This document shows, piece after piece, positions 31,951-40,362 of a stretch of DNA of 64,000 bases. This stretch comes from Pseudomonas sp. MIACH (GTDB taxonomy: Bacteria > Pseudomonadota > Gammaproteobacteria > Pseudomonadales > Pseudomonadaceae): contig NZ_LHVO01000018.1 of NCBI RefSeq assembly GCF_001269925.1, positions 1-64,000 on the forward strand, in the 5' to 3' direction. Under the pieces are notes generated by a model that saw only the letters and a program-made list of their open reading frames with translations, was not told where the DNA came from and ran no database searches. The first letter of the stretch is position 1, and each line of letters starts with the position of its first letter. The translations under genes were made by a program, and so were the position numbers.

Positions 31951-32945
31951 AACTGCCACCTCCCGGTGGGTTCACCGGCGACCAGCTCGCCCAGGCCGGC
32001 GAGGTCGCGTTCGGCATGGCTTTGGCGGACATACACCGACAGGTCCGCCATCAACTGGGCGAAGTGCGGATCCTTGCAGTACGGTCCCGCCCCCACGGCG
32101 CGGCCGACATGGCGCATGACCTGCTCGACAGTGTCCTCGATACAGGCGCGCGTCTGCTGCGCCAGTTGCCGGGCGTCAGCCTTGGGCTCGCGGTCGATCT
32201 GTTCGGCGCTGGCCCGCAGCACACAGGCGGCGCTGTTAAGGGCGCTGTCGACGGCGCCCAGGTGGGCGAGGGCATGGGGCTCCGGGCGCTTGCTGCACTG
32301 GTCGCGCAGTACCTCTGCCAGGCGTTGTGCGGCACCGTACCAGCAGGCGGCAATGCCGATGCCGCCTTGCCAGAATCCGGGGCGCGCGAGGTAGTCGCCG
32401 GGGCCGCCCACGGCAATGCCATGGGCGCCATCAAAGATGACCTCGACGCTGCCGGTGGCGGCCATGCCCACGGCATTCCAACCTTCATTGGTGACCGTAA
32501 TGCCCGGCTGATCCATCTGCACCGCCACCAACTGCTGGTGACCGTCTTCATCCCAGGCCGTCAACAGCCCATGGCTGACCACGGCGGCGCCGGAACACCA
32601 GGCTTTACGCCCGTGCAGAAGGCGGCGATGGCCCTCGCGGTGGACGTGCACCTTGGCACTCGGCGGTTCCGCCGCCCACATGCCCCACAGGCTGCCCAAG
32701 GGCGGCAGCGGACAGTCGAGTTCGGCAATGATCGCCAGCGCGTCGGTGTGACCTTCGAATAACTTGCACAAGCGCAGGTCATGGCCTGCCACCTGTGCCA
32801 GGCGGCTGAACCGCGCCAGTGTTGCGCCGCTGCCCGGCAGCGGCAACTGGTCCAGCCCTTCCTCCTGAAGTGCCCTCAGGGCCTTGGCCAGGTCATGCGT
32901 GTCCGCATAGCCTGGGAAGCCTTGAAGGAATCCATGCAGTGCCAT
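31947..32945 (-). CDS. Short acyl-CoA dehydrogenase-like protein
   Basis: The start at ATG 32945 sits just after the glgX stop (32947). At 332 residues the protein is shorter than the usual ~380 of acyl-CoA dehydrogenases. It keeps the middle beta-domain (KAWCSGAAVVSHGLLTAW, GWNAVGMAATGSVEVIFDGA), which normally holds the flavin edge, and a C-terminal helical bundle (QTRACIEDTVEQVMRHVGRA). The N-terminal helical domain is abbreviated and I cannot place the catalytic Glu with confidence. Its location in an operon with sugar-modifying enzymes makes beta-oxidation unlikely; an amine- or sugar-lipid-oxidising role is possible. Confidence 0.78.
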   Translation of the reverse strand: MALHGFLQGFPGYADTHDLAKALRALQEEGLDQLPLPGSGATLARFSRLAQVAGHDLRLCKLFEGHTDALAIIAELDCPLPPLGSLWGMWAAEPPSAKVHVHREGHRRLLHGRKAWCSGAAVVSHGLLTAWDEDGHQQLVAVQMDQPGITVTNEGWNAVGMAATGSVEVIFDGAHGIAVGGPGDYLARPGFWQGGIGIAACWYGAAQRLAEVLRDQCSKRPEPHALAHLGAVDSALNSAACVLRASAEQIDREPKADARQLAQQTRACIEDTVEQVMRHVGRAVGAGPYCKDPHFAQLMADLSVYVRQSHAERDLAGLGELVAGEPTGRWQL

Positions 32946-32946
32946 G

Positions 32947-35106
32947 TCACACCTCGTCGTCACGCTGCAGTTCGAACAGTAGCAGCGAACGGCCCGTCAC
33001 GGCGTACTCGTGGTCGAACTCAAAGCGCTCCTGGCCGCGTACTGCCGGTTCATTGGTGTCGAGCATGCAGGTCCAGAACTCACCCTGCGGTACCGGCGGC
33101 AGGCGGAAATTGACCATGTCATGGTGGGCGTTCACCACCAGCAGCAGCGTGGCGTCGGCGCCGGCGCGGCGAATCCCGGTTTCCTGCGCGCGGCCATCCA
33201 TCAGCATGCCCAGGCAGCGGCCATGGCTGTCTTCCCACTGTTCGGTGGTCATCTCGTTGCCGTCCGGCGACAACCAGGTGACGTCTTTCACGCCGATATC
33301 TTCGTTGTAATCGCCCACCAGGAAGCGACCACGGCGCAGGATCGGGTAGGCCAGGCGTAGCTTGATCAAGCGCTTGACGAACTTGAGCAGCGCCTTGCCG
33401 TCTTCGTCCAGGTCCCAGTTGACCCAGCCGATCTCACTGTCCTGGCAATAGGCATTGTTGTTGCCGTGCTGGGTACGCGCGAACTCATCACCGGCGACGA
33501 TCATCGGCGTGCCTTGGGCCAGCAGCAGCGTGGCGAAGAAGTTGCGCATCTGGCGCAGGCGCAGGGCGTTGATTTCCGGGTCGTCGGTGGGGCCTTCGAC
33601 GCCGTGGTTCCACGACAGGTTGTTGTTGCTGCCGTCCTGGTTGTTCTCGTCGTTGGCTTCGTTGTGCTTGTCGTTGTACGACACCAGGTCGTGCAGGGTG
33701 AAACCGTCGTGGGCGGTGATGAAGTTCACCGAGCTGTACGGACGGCGGCCGCGATGGTTGAACATCTCGCCCGAGGCCGTCATGCGCCCGGCGAAGTCTG
33801 CCAGTTGGCCGTCATCGCCTTTCCAGAAGGCACGCACGGTGTCGCGGAAACGGTCGTTCCATTCAACCCAGCCCGGTGGGAAATTGCCGACTTGATAGCC
33901 GCCGGGGCCGCAGTCCCAGGGTTCGGCGATCAACTTCAGCTGGCGCAGCACCGGGTCCTGGCGGCAGGCCACGAGGAAGCTGTGGCGCTCGTCGAAGCCA
34001 TCGCGGTAGCGGCCGAGGATGGTCGCCAGGTCGAAGCGGAAGCCATCGACGTGCATCTCGTTGGCCCAGTAACGCAAGGAGTCGGTGACCATTTGCAGCA
34101 CGCACGGGTGGCTCAGGTCCAGGGTATTACCGGTGCCCGAATCGTTGATATAGAAGCGCTTGTCATCGGGCATCAGCCGGTAGTACGAGGCGTTGTCGAT
34201 GCCGCGCATGGACAGGGTCGGGCCGCGCTCGTTGCCTTCGGCGGTGTGGTTGTAGACCACGTCGAGGATCACTTCCAGCTTCTGCTCGTGCAGGTGCGCA
34301 ACCATCTCCTTGAACTCGGCGATCTTGCCGCTGGCCAGGTAGCGCGGGTCGGGGGCGAAGAACGCAATGCTGTTGTAGCCCCAGTAGTTGGTCATGCCCT
34401 TTTCCAGCAGGTGCTGGTCGTTGACGAAGGCATGCACCGGCAGCAGTTCCACCGAAGAGATGCCCAACTGGCGGATGTGCTTGAGCACGTCGTCTTCCAT
34501 CAACCCGGCACAGGTGCCGCGCACCTCTTCGCCGACCGAAGGGTGGCGCATGCTGATGCCGCGCAGGTGGGTTTCGTAGATGATCGTACGGTCCCACGGC
34601 ACCCGCACCGGCTGGTCGTTACCCCAGGTGTGCGCCGGGTCGATGACCTTGCACTTGGGCACGAAGGGCGCGCTGTCGCGCTCGTCGAAACTGAGGTCGT
34701 CATCCGGGTGGCCGATGGTGTAGCCGAACAGCGCTTCGGACCATTTGAGTTCGCCGACCAACTGTTTGGCGTAGGGGTCGATCAGCAGTTTGTTGTGGTT
34801 GAAGCGATGACCATTGGCCGGGTCGTAAGGCCCGTACACACGGTAGCCGTAGATCAGCCCAGGGTGGGCGTCGGGCAAGTAACCGTGGAAGGTTTCGTCG
34901 GTGTATTCGGGCAGTTCGATGCGCTCCAGCTCGATTTCGCCGGTGTCATCGAACAGGCACAATTCGACTTTCTCGGCGTTGGCCGAGAACAGCGCAAAGT
35001 TGACACCCAGGCCATCCCAGGTAGCGCCTAGGGGGAAGGGCAAACCTTCACGAATCCGCGACGGCTCGTTACCCGGCGTCGATGGGGTCTTATGGGGTTT
35101 GCTCAT
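32947..35106 (-). CDS. glgX: Glycogen debranching enzyme GlgX
   Basis: This 719-residue GH13 enzyme has an N-terminal CBM48-like domain (LPFPLGATWDGLGVNFALFSA). The catalytic barrel carries DVVYNHTAEG, GFRFDLATILG with the nucleophile Asp, LIAEPWDCGPGGYQVG with the acid/base Glu, and NFITAHDGFTL with the third acid. GlgX hydrolyses the alpha-1,6 branches left on phosphorylase-limit glycogen and releases maltotetraose-type chains for MalQ and TreY. It lies in the minus-strand run after treY, separated from it by a DUF2934 gene and a hairpin at 35192-35218. Confidence 0.95.
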   Translation of the reverse strand: MSKPHKTPSTPGNEPSRIREGLPFPLGATWDGLGVNFALFSANAEKVELCLFDDTGEIELERIELPEYTDETFHGYLPDAHPGLIYGYRVYGPYDPANGHRFNHNKLLIDPYAKQLVGELKWSEALFGYTIGHPDDDLSFDERDSAPFVPKCKVIDPAHTWGNDQPVRVPWDRTIIYETHLRGISMRHPSVGEEVRGTCAGLMEDDVLKHIRQLGISSVELLPVHAFVNDQHLLEKGMTNYWGYNSIAFFAPDPRYLASGKIAEFKEMVAHLHEQKLEVILDVVYNHTAEGNERGPTLSMRGIDNASYYRLMPDDKRFYINDSGTGNTLDLSHPCVLQMVTDSLRYWANEMHVDGFRFDLATILGRYRDGFDERHSFLVACRQDPVLRQLKLIAEPWDCGPGGYQVGNFPPGWVEWNDRFRDTVRAFWKGDDGQLADFAGRMTASGEMFNHRGRRPYSSVNFITAHDGFTLHDLVSYNDKHNEANDENNQDGSNNNLSWNHGVEGPTDDPEINALRLRQMRNFFATLLLAQGTPMIVAGDEFARTQHGNNNAYCQDSEIGWVNWDLDEDGKALLKFVKRLIKLRLAYPILRRGRFLVGDYNEDIGVKDVTWLSPDGNEMTTEQWEDSHGRCLGMLMDGRAQETGIRRAGADATLLLVVNAHHDMVNFRLPPVPQGEFWTCMLDTNEPAVRGQERFEFDHEYAVTGRSLLLFELQRDDEV

Positions 35107-35191
35107 TGAGTTGCTCCTGCAAGGCTATTTTTTCGGGCCGAACGCGACCCTACTGAAGAGTTTTCAGCGAATGATAAGAAGAGTGAAATCA

Positions 35192-35218
35192 CCTTTTGCC
35201 GACAGCGCCGGCAAAAGG
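35192..35218 (-). terminator. Hairpin between the DUF2934 gene and glgX
   Basis: CCTTTTGCCG at 35192-35201 pairs perfectly with CGGCAAAAGG at 35209-35218 around a seven-base loop. On the minus strand TGATTTC follows, a poor T-run, so partial termination or an mRNA-processing barrier between the upstream and downstream halves of the long run is more likely than full termination. Confidence 0.45.
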
Positions 35219-35236
35219 TTCGTGGCGCCGTGCGCG

Positions 35237-35506
35237 TTAAGCCTTGGGCTTTTTCGGCGCTGGCGGCTTCTTGGCCGCCGGGGGCGCCGGCTTGCTCGCG
35301 CTTGGGGCTGGTGGCTTGGCCTTTGCCGCAGGCTTGGGGGCGGTCTTGGGCTTGGCGGCCGGTTTTGGCTTGCTCGGCGTCAGCGCTTCGGCTTCGGCCA
35401 GCTTGCGCGCCATCTCCCAGTGGCGCGCGTCCTCCCCGTGGGGCTTGCCTTCAGACTCCCAGATCTGATGCGCTAATTCGCGTATGCGTTTGTCTTCAGT
35501 ACTCAT
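35237..35506 (-). CDS. DUF2934 protein with Lys/Pro/Ala-rich tail
   Basis: The ATG at 35506 follows GAGGAG. The 89-residue protein has an N-terminal DUF2934 segment (RIRELAHQIWESEGKPHGED, then HWEMARKL). Its C-terminal half is almost entirely Lys, Pro and Ala (KPKPAAKPKTAPKPAAKAKP), resembling the tails of histone H1-like and other nucleic-acid- or polyanion-binding proteins. DUF2934 has no established role but is often seen beside glycogen and trehalose genes in Pseudomonas. It might bind alpha-glucan or tune the operon's enzymes; this is inference. Confidence 0.85.
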   Translation of the reverse strand: MSTEDKRIRELAHQIWESEGKPHGEDARHWEMARKLAEAEALTPSKPKPAAKPKTAPKPAAKAKPPAPSASKPAPPAAKKPPAPKKPKA

Positions 35507-35530
35507 CACAATGCTCCTCACAGAAAATTT

Positions 35531-38281
35531 TCAGCTTTCTTGATCATCAGGATTGATAAAGACATTGACCGGGAAATCCCCCAGGGCAGTGCTGATCAAC
35601 AGCTCCTTGTCTGGTGTGACTGCGCCTGTGTGAAAAAGTCCCTTCCAGTTTTGCGTTGTCGCGGCGAACGGTAATTTCACCCGGGTATCGCCCCAAACCT
35701 GCGCATTGATCTGGGGATGCACACCGTTTTCAAGCAGGTGATGAGACCAACGTGGCACCACCACCAGCAGGCGTTTGCCCTGGTGTTCACGGCAGAACGC
35801 AAGCACTCGCTCGGCGTGTTGGCCGACCACTTGCAGCGGTGTATAGCTGCCGCTGCGGAACACGTCCGGATGGGCCTTGCGCAAGGCCAGTACCTGGGCA
35901 ATCAACGCTTGTTTGATACGCCCGTCACGCCAGTTGAACAACAGCTCGCCGATGTCCGGCGGGGTGTCGAGTGCCTGTTGGCGCGCGGTGAAATCCACCG
36001 GGCGACGGTTGTCCGGATCCACCAGGCTGAAGTCCCAGAACTCATCGCCCTGGTACAGGTCCGGCACACCCGGCACGGTAATGCGAAGCAAGGTTTGCGC
36101 CAGCCCGTTGAGCGCGCCGGCGGGGGCGATGGCTTGGGCGGCGCTGCCGATGGCGTGGCGTAATGGGCGTCCTTCATCACTGAGCAACAGGCGTGACAGA
36201 AAGGCTTCGACGCCTTGTTCATAGGCCTCGTTGGGCGCGCTCCAACTGCTCTGCAACTTGGCTTCGCGCAGGGCTTTTTGTTGCCACTGCCACAGGCGCT
36301 GGTGATAGCCCTCGAAGTCTTTGGCCTGGTCCAGCGGCCAACTGCCCAGCAACACCTGATACAGGATCAGCTCATCGCCGGCCGAGGGGGTGGCGGCATC
36401 GTCACGCAACGGCGCTGCCAGCGTTCGCCAGTGCTCCACTTGCTCGACGTACCACGGTGCGCACTCGCTGAGCACGGCCAGGCGCGCACGAGTGTCTTCG
36501 CCGCGTTTGTGGTCATGGGTGGCGGTGGCCAGCAGGTTATCGGGGAAGGTCTGCAAGCGCTGTTGGTTGATCCCATGAAACTCGGCCAGCGGCGCGCTGA
36601 ACTGCTCGGTGCTGAAGCCCACATCGTTGCGCGACAGCAGCACGGCCGAGCGGTAGAACGCGGTGTCTTCCACGGCCTTGGCCGCCGCCGGCGAGGTCAG
36701 TTGCTGGAAGCGCACACAGGCATGCTTGAGGATCTTGCGCTCGCGACCCACCGGGCGATTGCGCCAGGGTTGACCGCCGAGCCATTTTTCCAGGTGCTCG
36801 AGCACCGGCCAGTCGCCCTCGCCAAGGGTCGTGCGGGCGCCGTCCAGGGCCTGTTGGAACACCTTGTCGTCGTCGGCGCTACGGCCGCGGGCGCTGATAT
36901 AGGTGCGGTACACCGGGAAATGCACGATCAGTTCCTGCAACGCGCGGCGGATGGCGCCGAGGGTCAGGTCGCGGGTCATCACATCGTCGCGTGCCACCTG
37001 CAGCAGGGCCTGGGCCACGCTTTCAAAGTCGCCACCCAGGGAGCCGTTGAGGATTTGCTGGCGCGCCAGCCGCGCCTCTTCGATAAACGCCGAGGGCCGT
37101 TCGCTGTGGCGCGTCCATAACTCGGCCAGCGGCGCAAAACCCTCGGGATGGTGTTGCAGCAGCGACAACTGGTTCATGAATTCGTAGCCGGTGGTGCCGT
37201 CCACTTGCCAGTCTTCGCGAAGGGTTTCGCCCTCACCGAGGATTTTTTCGACGAAGATCGGCAAGTGCCGTTCCGGCGACAGCGTGTCCACCCGACGCCG
37301 CAGCTTGCGGCAGTAACCGCGCGGGTCGGCCAGGCCGTCGATGTGGTCGATGCGCAGGCCATCCACCAGACCGGCGCTGATCAATTCGAAGATCTTGCCG
37401 TGGGTGGCTTCGAACACCGCCGTACGTTCGACCCGCAGGCCGCCCAGCTCGTTGACGTCGAAGAAACGCCGCCAGTTGATGTCGTCCGCCGCCGTGCGCC
37501 AGCTGGCCAGGCGATAGGCCTGTTGCTCGAGCAAGTGGTGCAGACGGTTGAAGCCCTCCGGCGTGCGTCCGTCGAACTCGGTCAGTCGGTGTTCGATGGC
37601 CGCTGACACTTCGGTGGCACGCTCGGCCAATGCCTGCTTGAGCCAGGCGGCTTCGGCGTAGGCGTCATCCTGATAGGCGAGGGCGCTGAAGCGGTCGGCC
37701 AGGGGTTTAAGCAGCTCATCCGTGCCGAGGATCGCCGCGTAATCCCGTGGGCAGATCTGGAAACGGTGTTCGTAATGTTCGACGTAAAACGCGCCATGGG
37801 CCGCATCGAAATGCAGGGTCAACGTGCCGCTCTGCAAGGCTTCGCCGTAGTCGCTGCCGAGAAACGGCATCAGCAATTGGCCCTTGAGCAGCGGGTCGGG
37901 GGAGTGCCACTGGATATCGAAGAATTCGCTGTAGGGGCTCAGCCGGCCCCATTCCAGCAGGTCCAGCCACCAGGGATTGTCGGCGCCGCCCACGGCCATA
38001 TGGTTGGAGACGATATCGAGGATCAGCCCCATATCGTGCTCACGCAGGGCCGCGACCAACCGGCGCAAGGCGGCTTCGCCACCCAGCTCGGGGTTGACGC
38101 TGGTGGGGTCGACTACATCGTAGCCGTGCATGGAGCCGGCACGCGCACTCAGCAAGGGCGAGGCATATAGATGGCTGATGCCGAGCTGGGCGAAGTACGG
38201 CACCAGCGGCACCGCATCATCCAGTGTAAAACCTTTGTGGAATTGCAGGCGCTGGGTCGCGCGCAGGGGCAGGGCTTTCAT
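35531..38281 (-). CDS. treY: Maltooligosyl trehalose synthase TreY
   Basis: This 916-residue GH13 protein turns the reducing-end alpha-1,4 bond of maltodextrins into an alpha,alpha-1,1 bond. The sequence shows the TreY order: RLQFHKGFTLDDAVPLVPYF near the N-terminus, LILDIVSNHMAVGG, GLRIDHIDGLADPRGYCRKL with the nucleophile Asp, and PIFVEKILGEGETLRE with the acid/base Glu. It ends with a C-terminal LYQGDEFWDFSLVDPDNRRP block. Length is typical for Pseudomonas TreY. Its start overlaps the malQ stop (ATGA at 38278-38281). TreZ releases trehalose from its product. Confidence 0.95.
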   Translation of the reverse strand: MKALPLRATQRLQFHKGFTLDDAVPLVPYFAQLGISHLYASPLLSARAGSMHGYDVVDPTSVNPELGGEAALRRLVAALREHDMGLILDIVSNHMAVGGADNPWWLDLLEWGRLSPYSEFFDIQWHSPDPLLKGQLLMPFLGSDYGEALQSGTLTLHFDAAHGAFYVEHYEHRFQICPRDYAAILGTDELLKPLADRFSALAYQDDAYAEAAWLKQALAERATEVSAAIEHRLTEFDGRTPEGFNRLHHLLEQQAYRLASWRTAADDINWRRFFDVNELGGLRVERTAVFEATHGKIFELISAGLVDGLRIDHIDGLADPRGYCRKLRRRVDTLSPERHLPIFVEKILGEGETLREDWQVDGTTGYEFMNQLSLLQHHPEGFAPLAELWTRHSERPSAFIEEARLARQQILNGSLGGDFESVAQALLQVARDDVMTRDLTLGAIRRALQELIVHFPVYRTYISARGRSADDDKVFQQALDGARTTLGEGDWPVLEHLEKWLGGQPWRNRPVGRERKILKHACVRFQQLTSPAAAKAVEDTAFYRSAVLLSRNDVGFSTEQFSAPLAEFHGINQQRLQTFPDNLLATATHDHKRGEDTRARLAVLSECAPWYVEQVEHWRTLAAPLRDDAATPSAGDELILYQVLLGSWPLDQAKDFEGYHQRLWQWQQKALREAKLQSSWSAPNEAYEQGVEAFLSRLLLSDEGRPLRHAIGSAAQAIAPAGALNGLAQTLLRITVPGVPDLYQGDEFWDFSLVDPDNRRPVDFTARQQALDTPPDIGELLFNWRDGRIKQALIAQVLALRKAHPDVFRSGSYTPLQVVGQHAERVLAFCREHQGKRLLVVVPRWSHHLLENGVHPQINAQVWGDTRVKLPFAATTQNWKGLFHTGAVTPDKELLISTALGDFPVNVFINPDDQES

Positions 38282-40362
38282 CGGTCACGCTCATAGGCTT
38301 GGTTGCGCGCAACAGCCAGCAGTTCGAGGCGGCGCGCGGCACCGGCGTTGTCGAGCAGGCTGGAGGCCTCGCCCGGTAAACGGCGGCGCCAATTGGGATG
38401 GGTGTCGGTAGTGCCGGGCAGGTTGGCTTGTTCTTCGAGGCCCAGCGCGTCTTCCAGCGGCAACAGCACCAGCGGCGCACGGGTGTGGCCGAGGTAGCGC
38501 ACGCTGGCGTCGATCATATGGTCGGTTTCATTGCGGATCTCATCGACGAAGTTCTGCGGGTCCTGGCTCAAGGCCTGGCGCAGCGCCTGGCGTTCACGCA
38601 AGCGGTGTTCGCTCCATTGCTCCACGGTCGGCGCATCGATCAGGCCCAACTGGACGTTCCAGTCGATATCGCGGCTGTGCCACCAACCATTGAGAGTCGG
38701 CAAGTCGTGGGTACTGGTGGTGGCCAGGGCGTTATCCGGCCAGTCGAGGATCGGGTTGAACTGGCCGTCGTGGCCCTGTTCGAACAGCAGCACGCGCATG
38801 CCGAGAATCGAGCGGGCGATGAGCTTTTCGCGCAGCCCGTCGGGCACCGTGCCGAGGTCTTCACCGAGCACGATGGCCTGGTGGCGGTGGGATTCCAACG
38901 CCAGCAGGCGCAACAGGTCGTCCACCGGGTAATACAGATAAGCCCCTTCACGCGGCGAGGCGTCCATGGGGATCACCCACAGGCGTTGCAGGCCCATGAC
39001 GTGGTCGATGCGCAAGCCGCCGGCATGGGCGAAGTTGGCCCGCAGCATCTCGATAAACGCGCGGAAACCGTTGCGCTTGAGGCCTTCGGGAGAAAACGCG
39101 GAAATGCCCCAGCCCTGGCCGGCGCGGTTAAGGATGTCGGGTGGCGCGCCCACGGTGAGGTCGGCCAGCAGTTCATCCTGGCGGCTCCAGGCCTGGCTGC
39201 CACCGCCGTCGGCGCCTACAGCCAGGTCCGCAATCAAGCCGACGCCCATGCCACTGCCTTTGGCGGCTTGTTGGGCGCGCTCCAGGCAACGGGCGATCAG
39301 CCATTGGCCGAAGGCGTAGAAGCCGATCTCGGCGTGGTGCTCTTCGGCGAACGCAACCAGCGCAGGGCTCTGCGGCGAACGCCACTCTTCAGGCCAGTGG
39401 CGCCAGTCAAGGTCTTCGCCTGCGGCGGCGCGCACTGCCTGCACGGCTTCGAAGCGGCAATGGTTCTCCAGGGCCTCGCCACCGGCCTGGCGGAAACTCA
39501 GGAAGTCGGCGTGCTGCGGGTGATGGCCGTGGCGGAAGTCTTCATACAGCGCGCGCAGCAGGCGCTGTTTGGCCTGGGCGGCGACGGGCCAGTCGATCAG
39601 GCTGTGCTGTTCCAGCGTGTGCAACTCTTCTTCCAGGCCGAGGGCTTCAATTGCATTGCGCACCTCACGTTCACCCAGAATACAGGCGGGTGAGGCATAC
39701 AGGCTGTTGAGGAACAGGCGGCTGGACGGCGAGTACGGGCTGTAGCGCTCGGTGTCGGCGCTGAACATCGCGTGCATCGGGCTTATGGCCAGGGCATCGG
39801 CGCCGCGCTCGGCGGCGGAACGCGCCAGGTGTTCCAGGGCCAGGGTGTCGCCAAAGCCACCGTCGCCCAGGCGGCGCAGTGAATACAGCTGGGCGCTCAG
39901 GCCCCAGGCGCGGGCTGGCTGGTTGTCCACCGCTTCGGCCACGCTGTAGCAGTGGGTGGGTGCGACCGCGAGGGTGAAGGCCTGGTCATTGATATGCACC
40001 TGGTGGTAGCCCAAGGCGATAACGCCGGGCAGCACGGCATCGCCGTCGAGGCGCATCTCCAGGGTTTCGCCGTCTTCGAGGTTGACCCGGCACAGGGTGT
40101 CGGGTTCGAAGTAGCGTGCCAGGTCGAGGCCTTCGCCGCTGTCGACGGTCATCAAGGGGGGCAGGTGTTTGTCTTGTTGCACCTGCTCCAATTCAAGCAG
40201 GCTGGCGTTGATGTCTGCATCGCTGTCGGCCGGGTGGCCCAGGCCTTTGAGGACGGCGCGCAGGGCGTCGGGTGTCACTCGTTGCGGGCGGCCGTTTGCG
40301 TCGATCCAATCGACGGCCAGTCCCGCTCGGCTGGCGAGGATTTCCAGGTTCGCTTCGCTCAA
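38278..40362 (-). CDS. malQ: 4-alpha-glucanotransferase MalQ
   Basis: This 694-residue GH77 enzyme transfers alpha-1,4-glucan segments between maltodextrins, lengthening chains for TreY. Key blocks are AWGLSAQLYSLR, DALAISPMHAMFS, GLRIDHVMGLQRLWVIP-type nucleophile region (here LRIDHVMG), IVLGEDLGTVP with the acid/base Glu, and TSTHDLPTLNGWW with the third acid. It overlaps treZ upstream and treY downstream by four bases each, so the three are strongly coupled. MalQ serves here as part of glycogen-to-trehalose conversion and not maltose uptake, as no mal transporter is nearby. Confidence 0.95.
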   Translation of the reverse strand: MSEANLEILASRAGLAVDWIDANGRPQRVTPDALRAVLKGLGHPADSDADINASLLELEQVQQDKHLPPLMTVDSGEGLDLARYFEPDTLCRVNLEDGETLEMRLDGDAVLPGVIALGYHQVHINDQAFTLAVAPTHCYSVAEAVDNQPARAWGLSAQLYSLRRLGDGGFGDTLALEHLARSAAERGADALAISPMHAMFSADTERYSPYSPSSRLFLNSLYASPACILGEREVRNAIEALGLEEELHTLEQHSLIDWPVAAQAKQRLLRALYEDFRHGHHPQHADFLSFRQAGGEALENHCRFEAVQAVRAAAGEDLDWRHWPEEWRSPQSPALVAFAEEHHAEIGFYAFGQWLIARCLERAQQAAKGSGMGVGLIADLAVGADGGGSQAWSRQDELLADLTVGAPPDILNRAGQGWGISAFSPEGLKRNGFRAFIEMLRANFAHAGGLRIDHVMGLQRLWVIPMDASPREGAYLYYPVDDLLRLLALESHRHQAIVLGEDLGTVPDGLREKLIARSILGMRVLLFEQGHDGQFNPILDWPDNALATTSTHDLPTLNGWWHSRDIDWNVQLGLIDAPTVEQWSEHRLRERQALRQALSQDPQNFVDEIRNETDHMIDASVRYLGHTRAPLVLLPLEDALGLEEQANLPGTTDTHPNWRRRLPGEASSLLDNAGAARRLELLAVARNQAYERDR

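Noticed and set aside
33466..35031. 521-residue plus-strand open frame
   Set aside because: It is antisense to glgX, has the compositional bias of a complement-strand shadow in high-GC DNA, and resembles no protein family.
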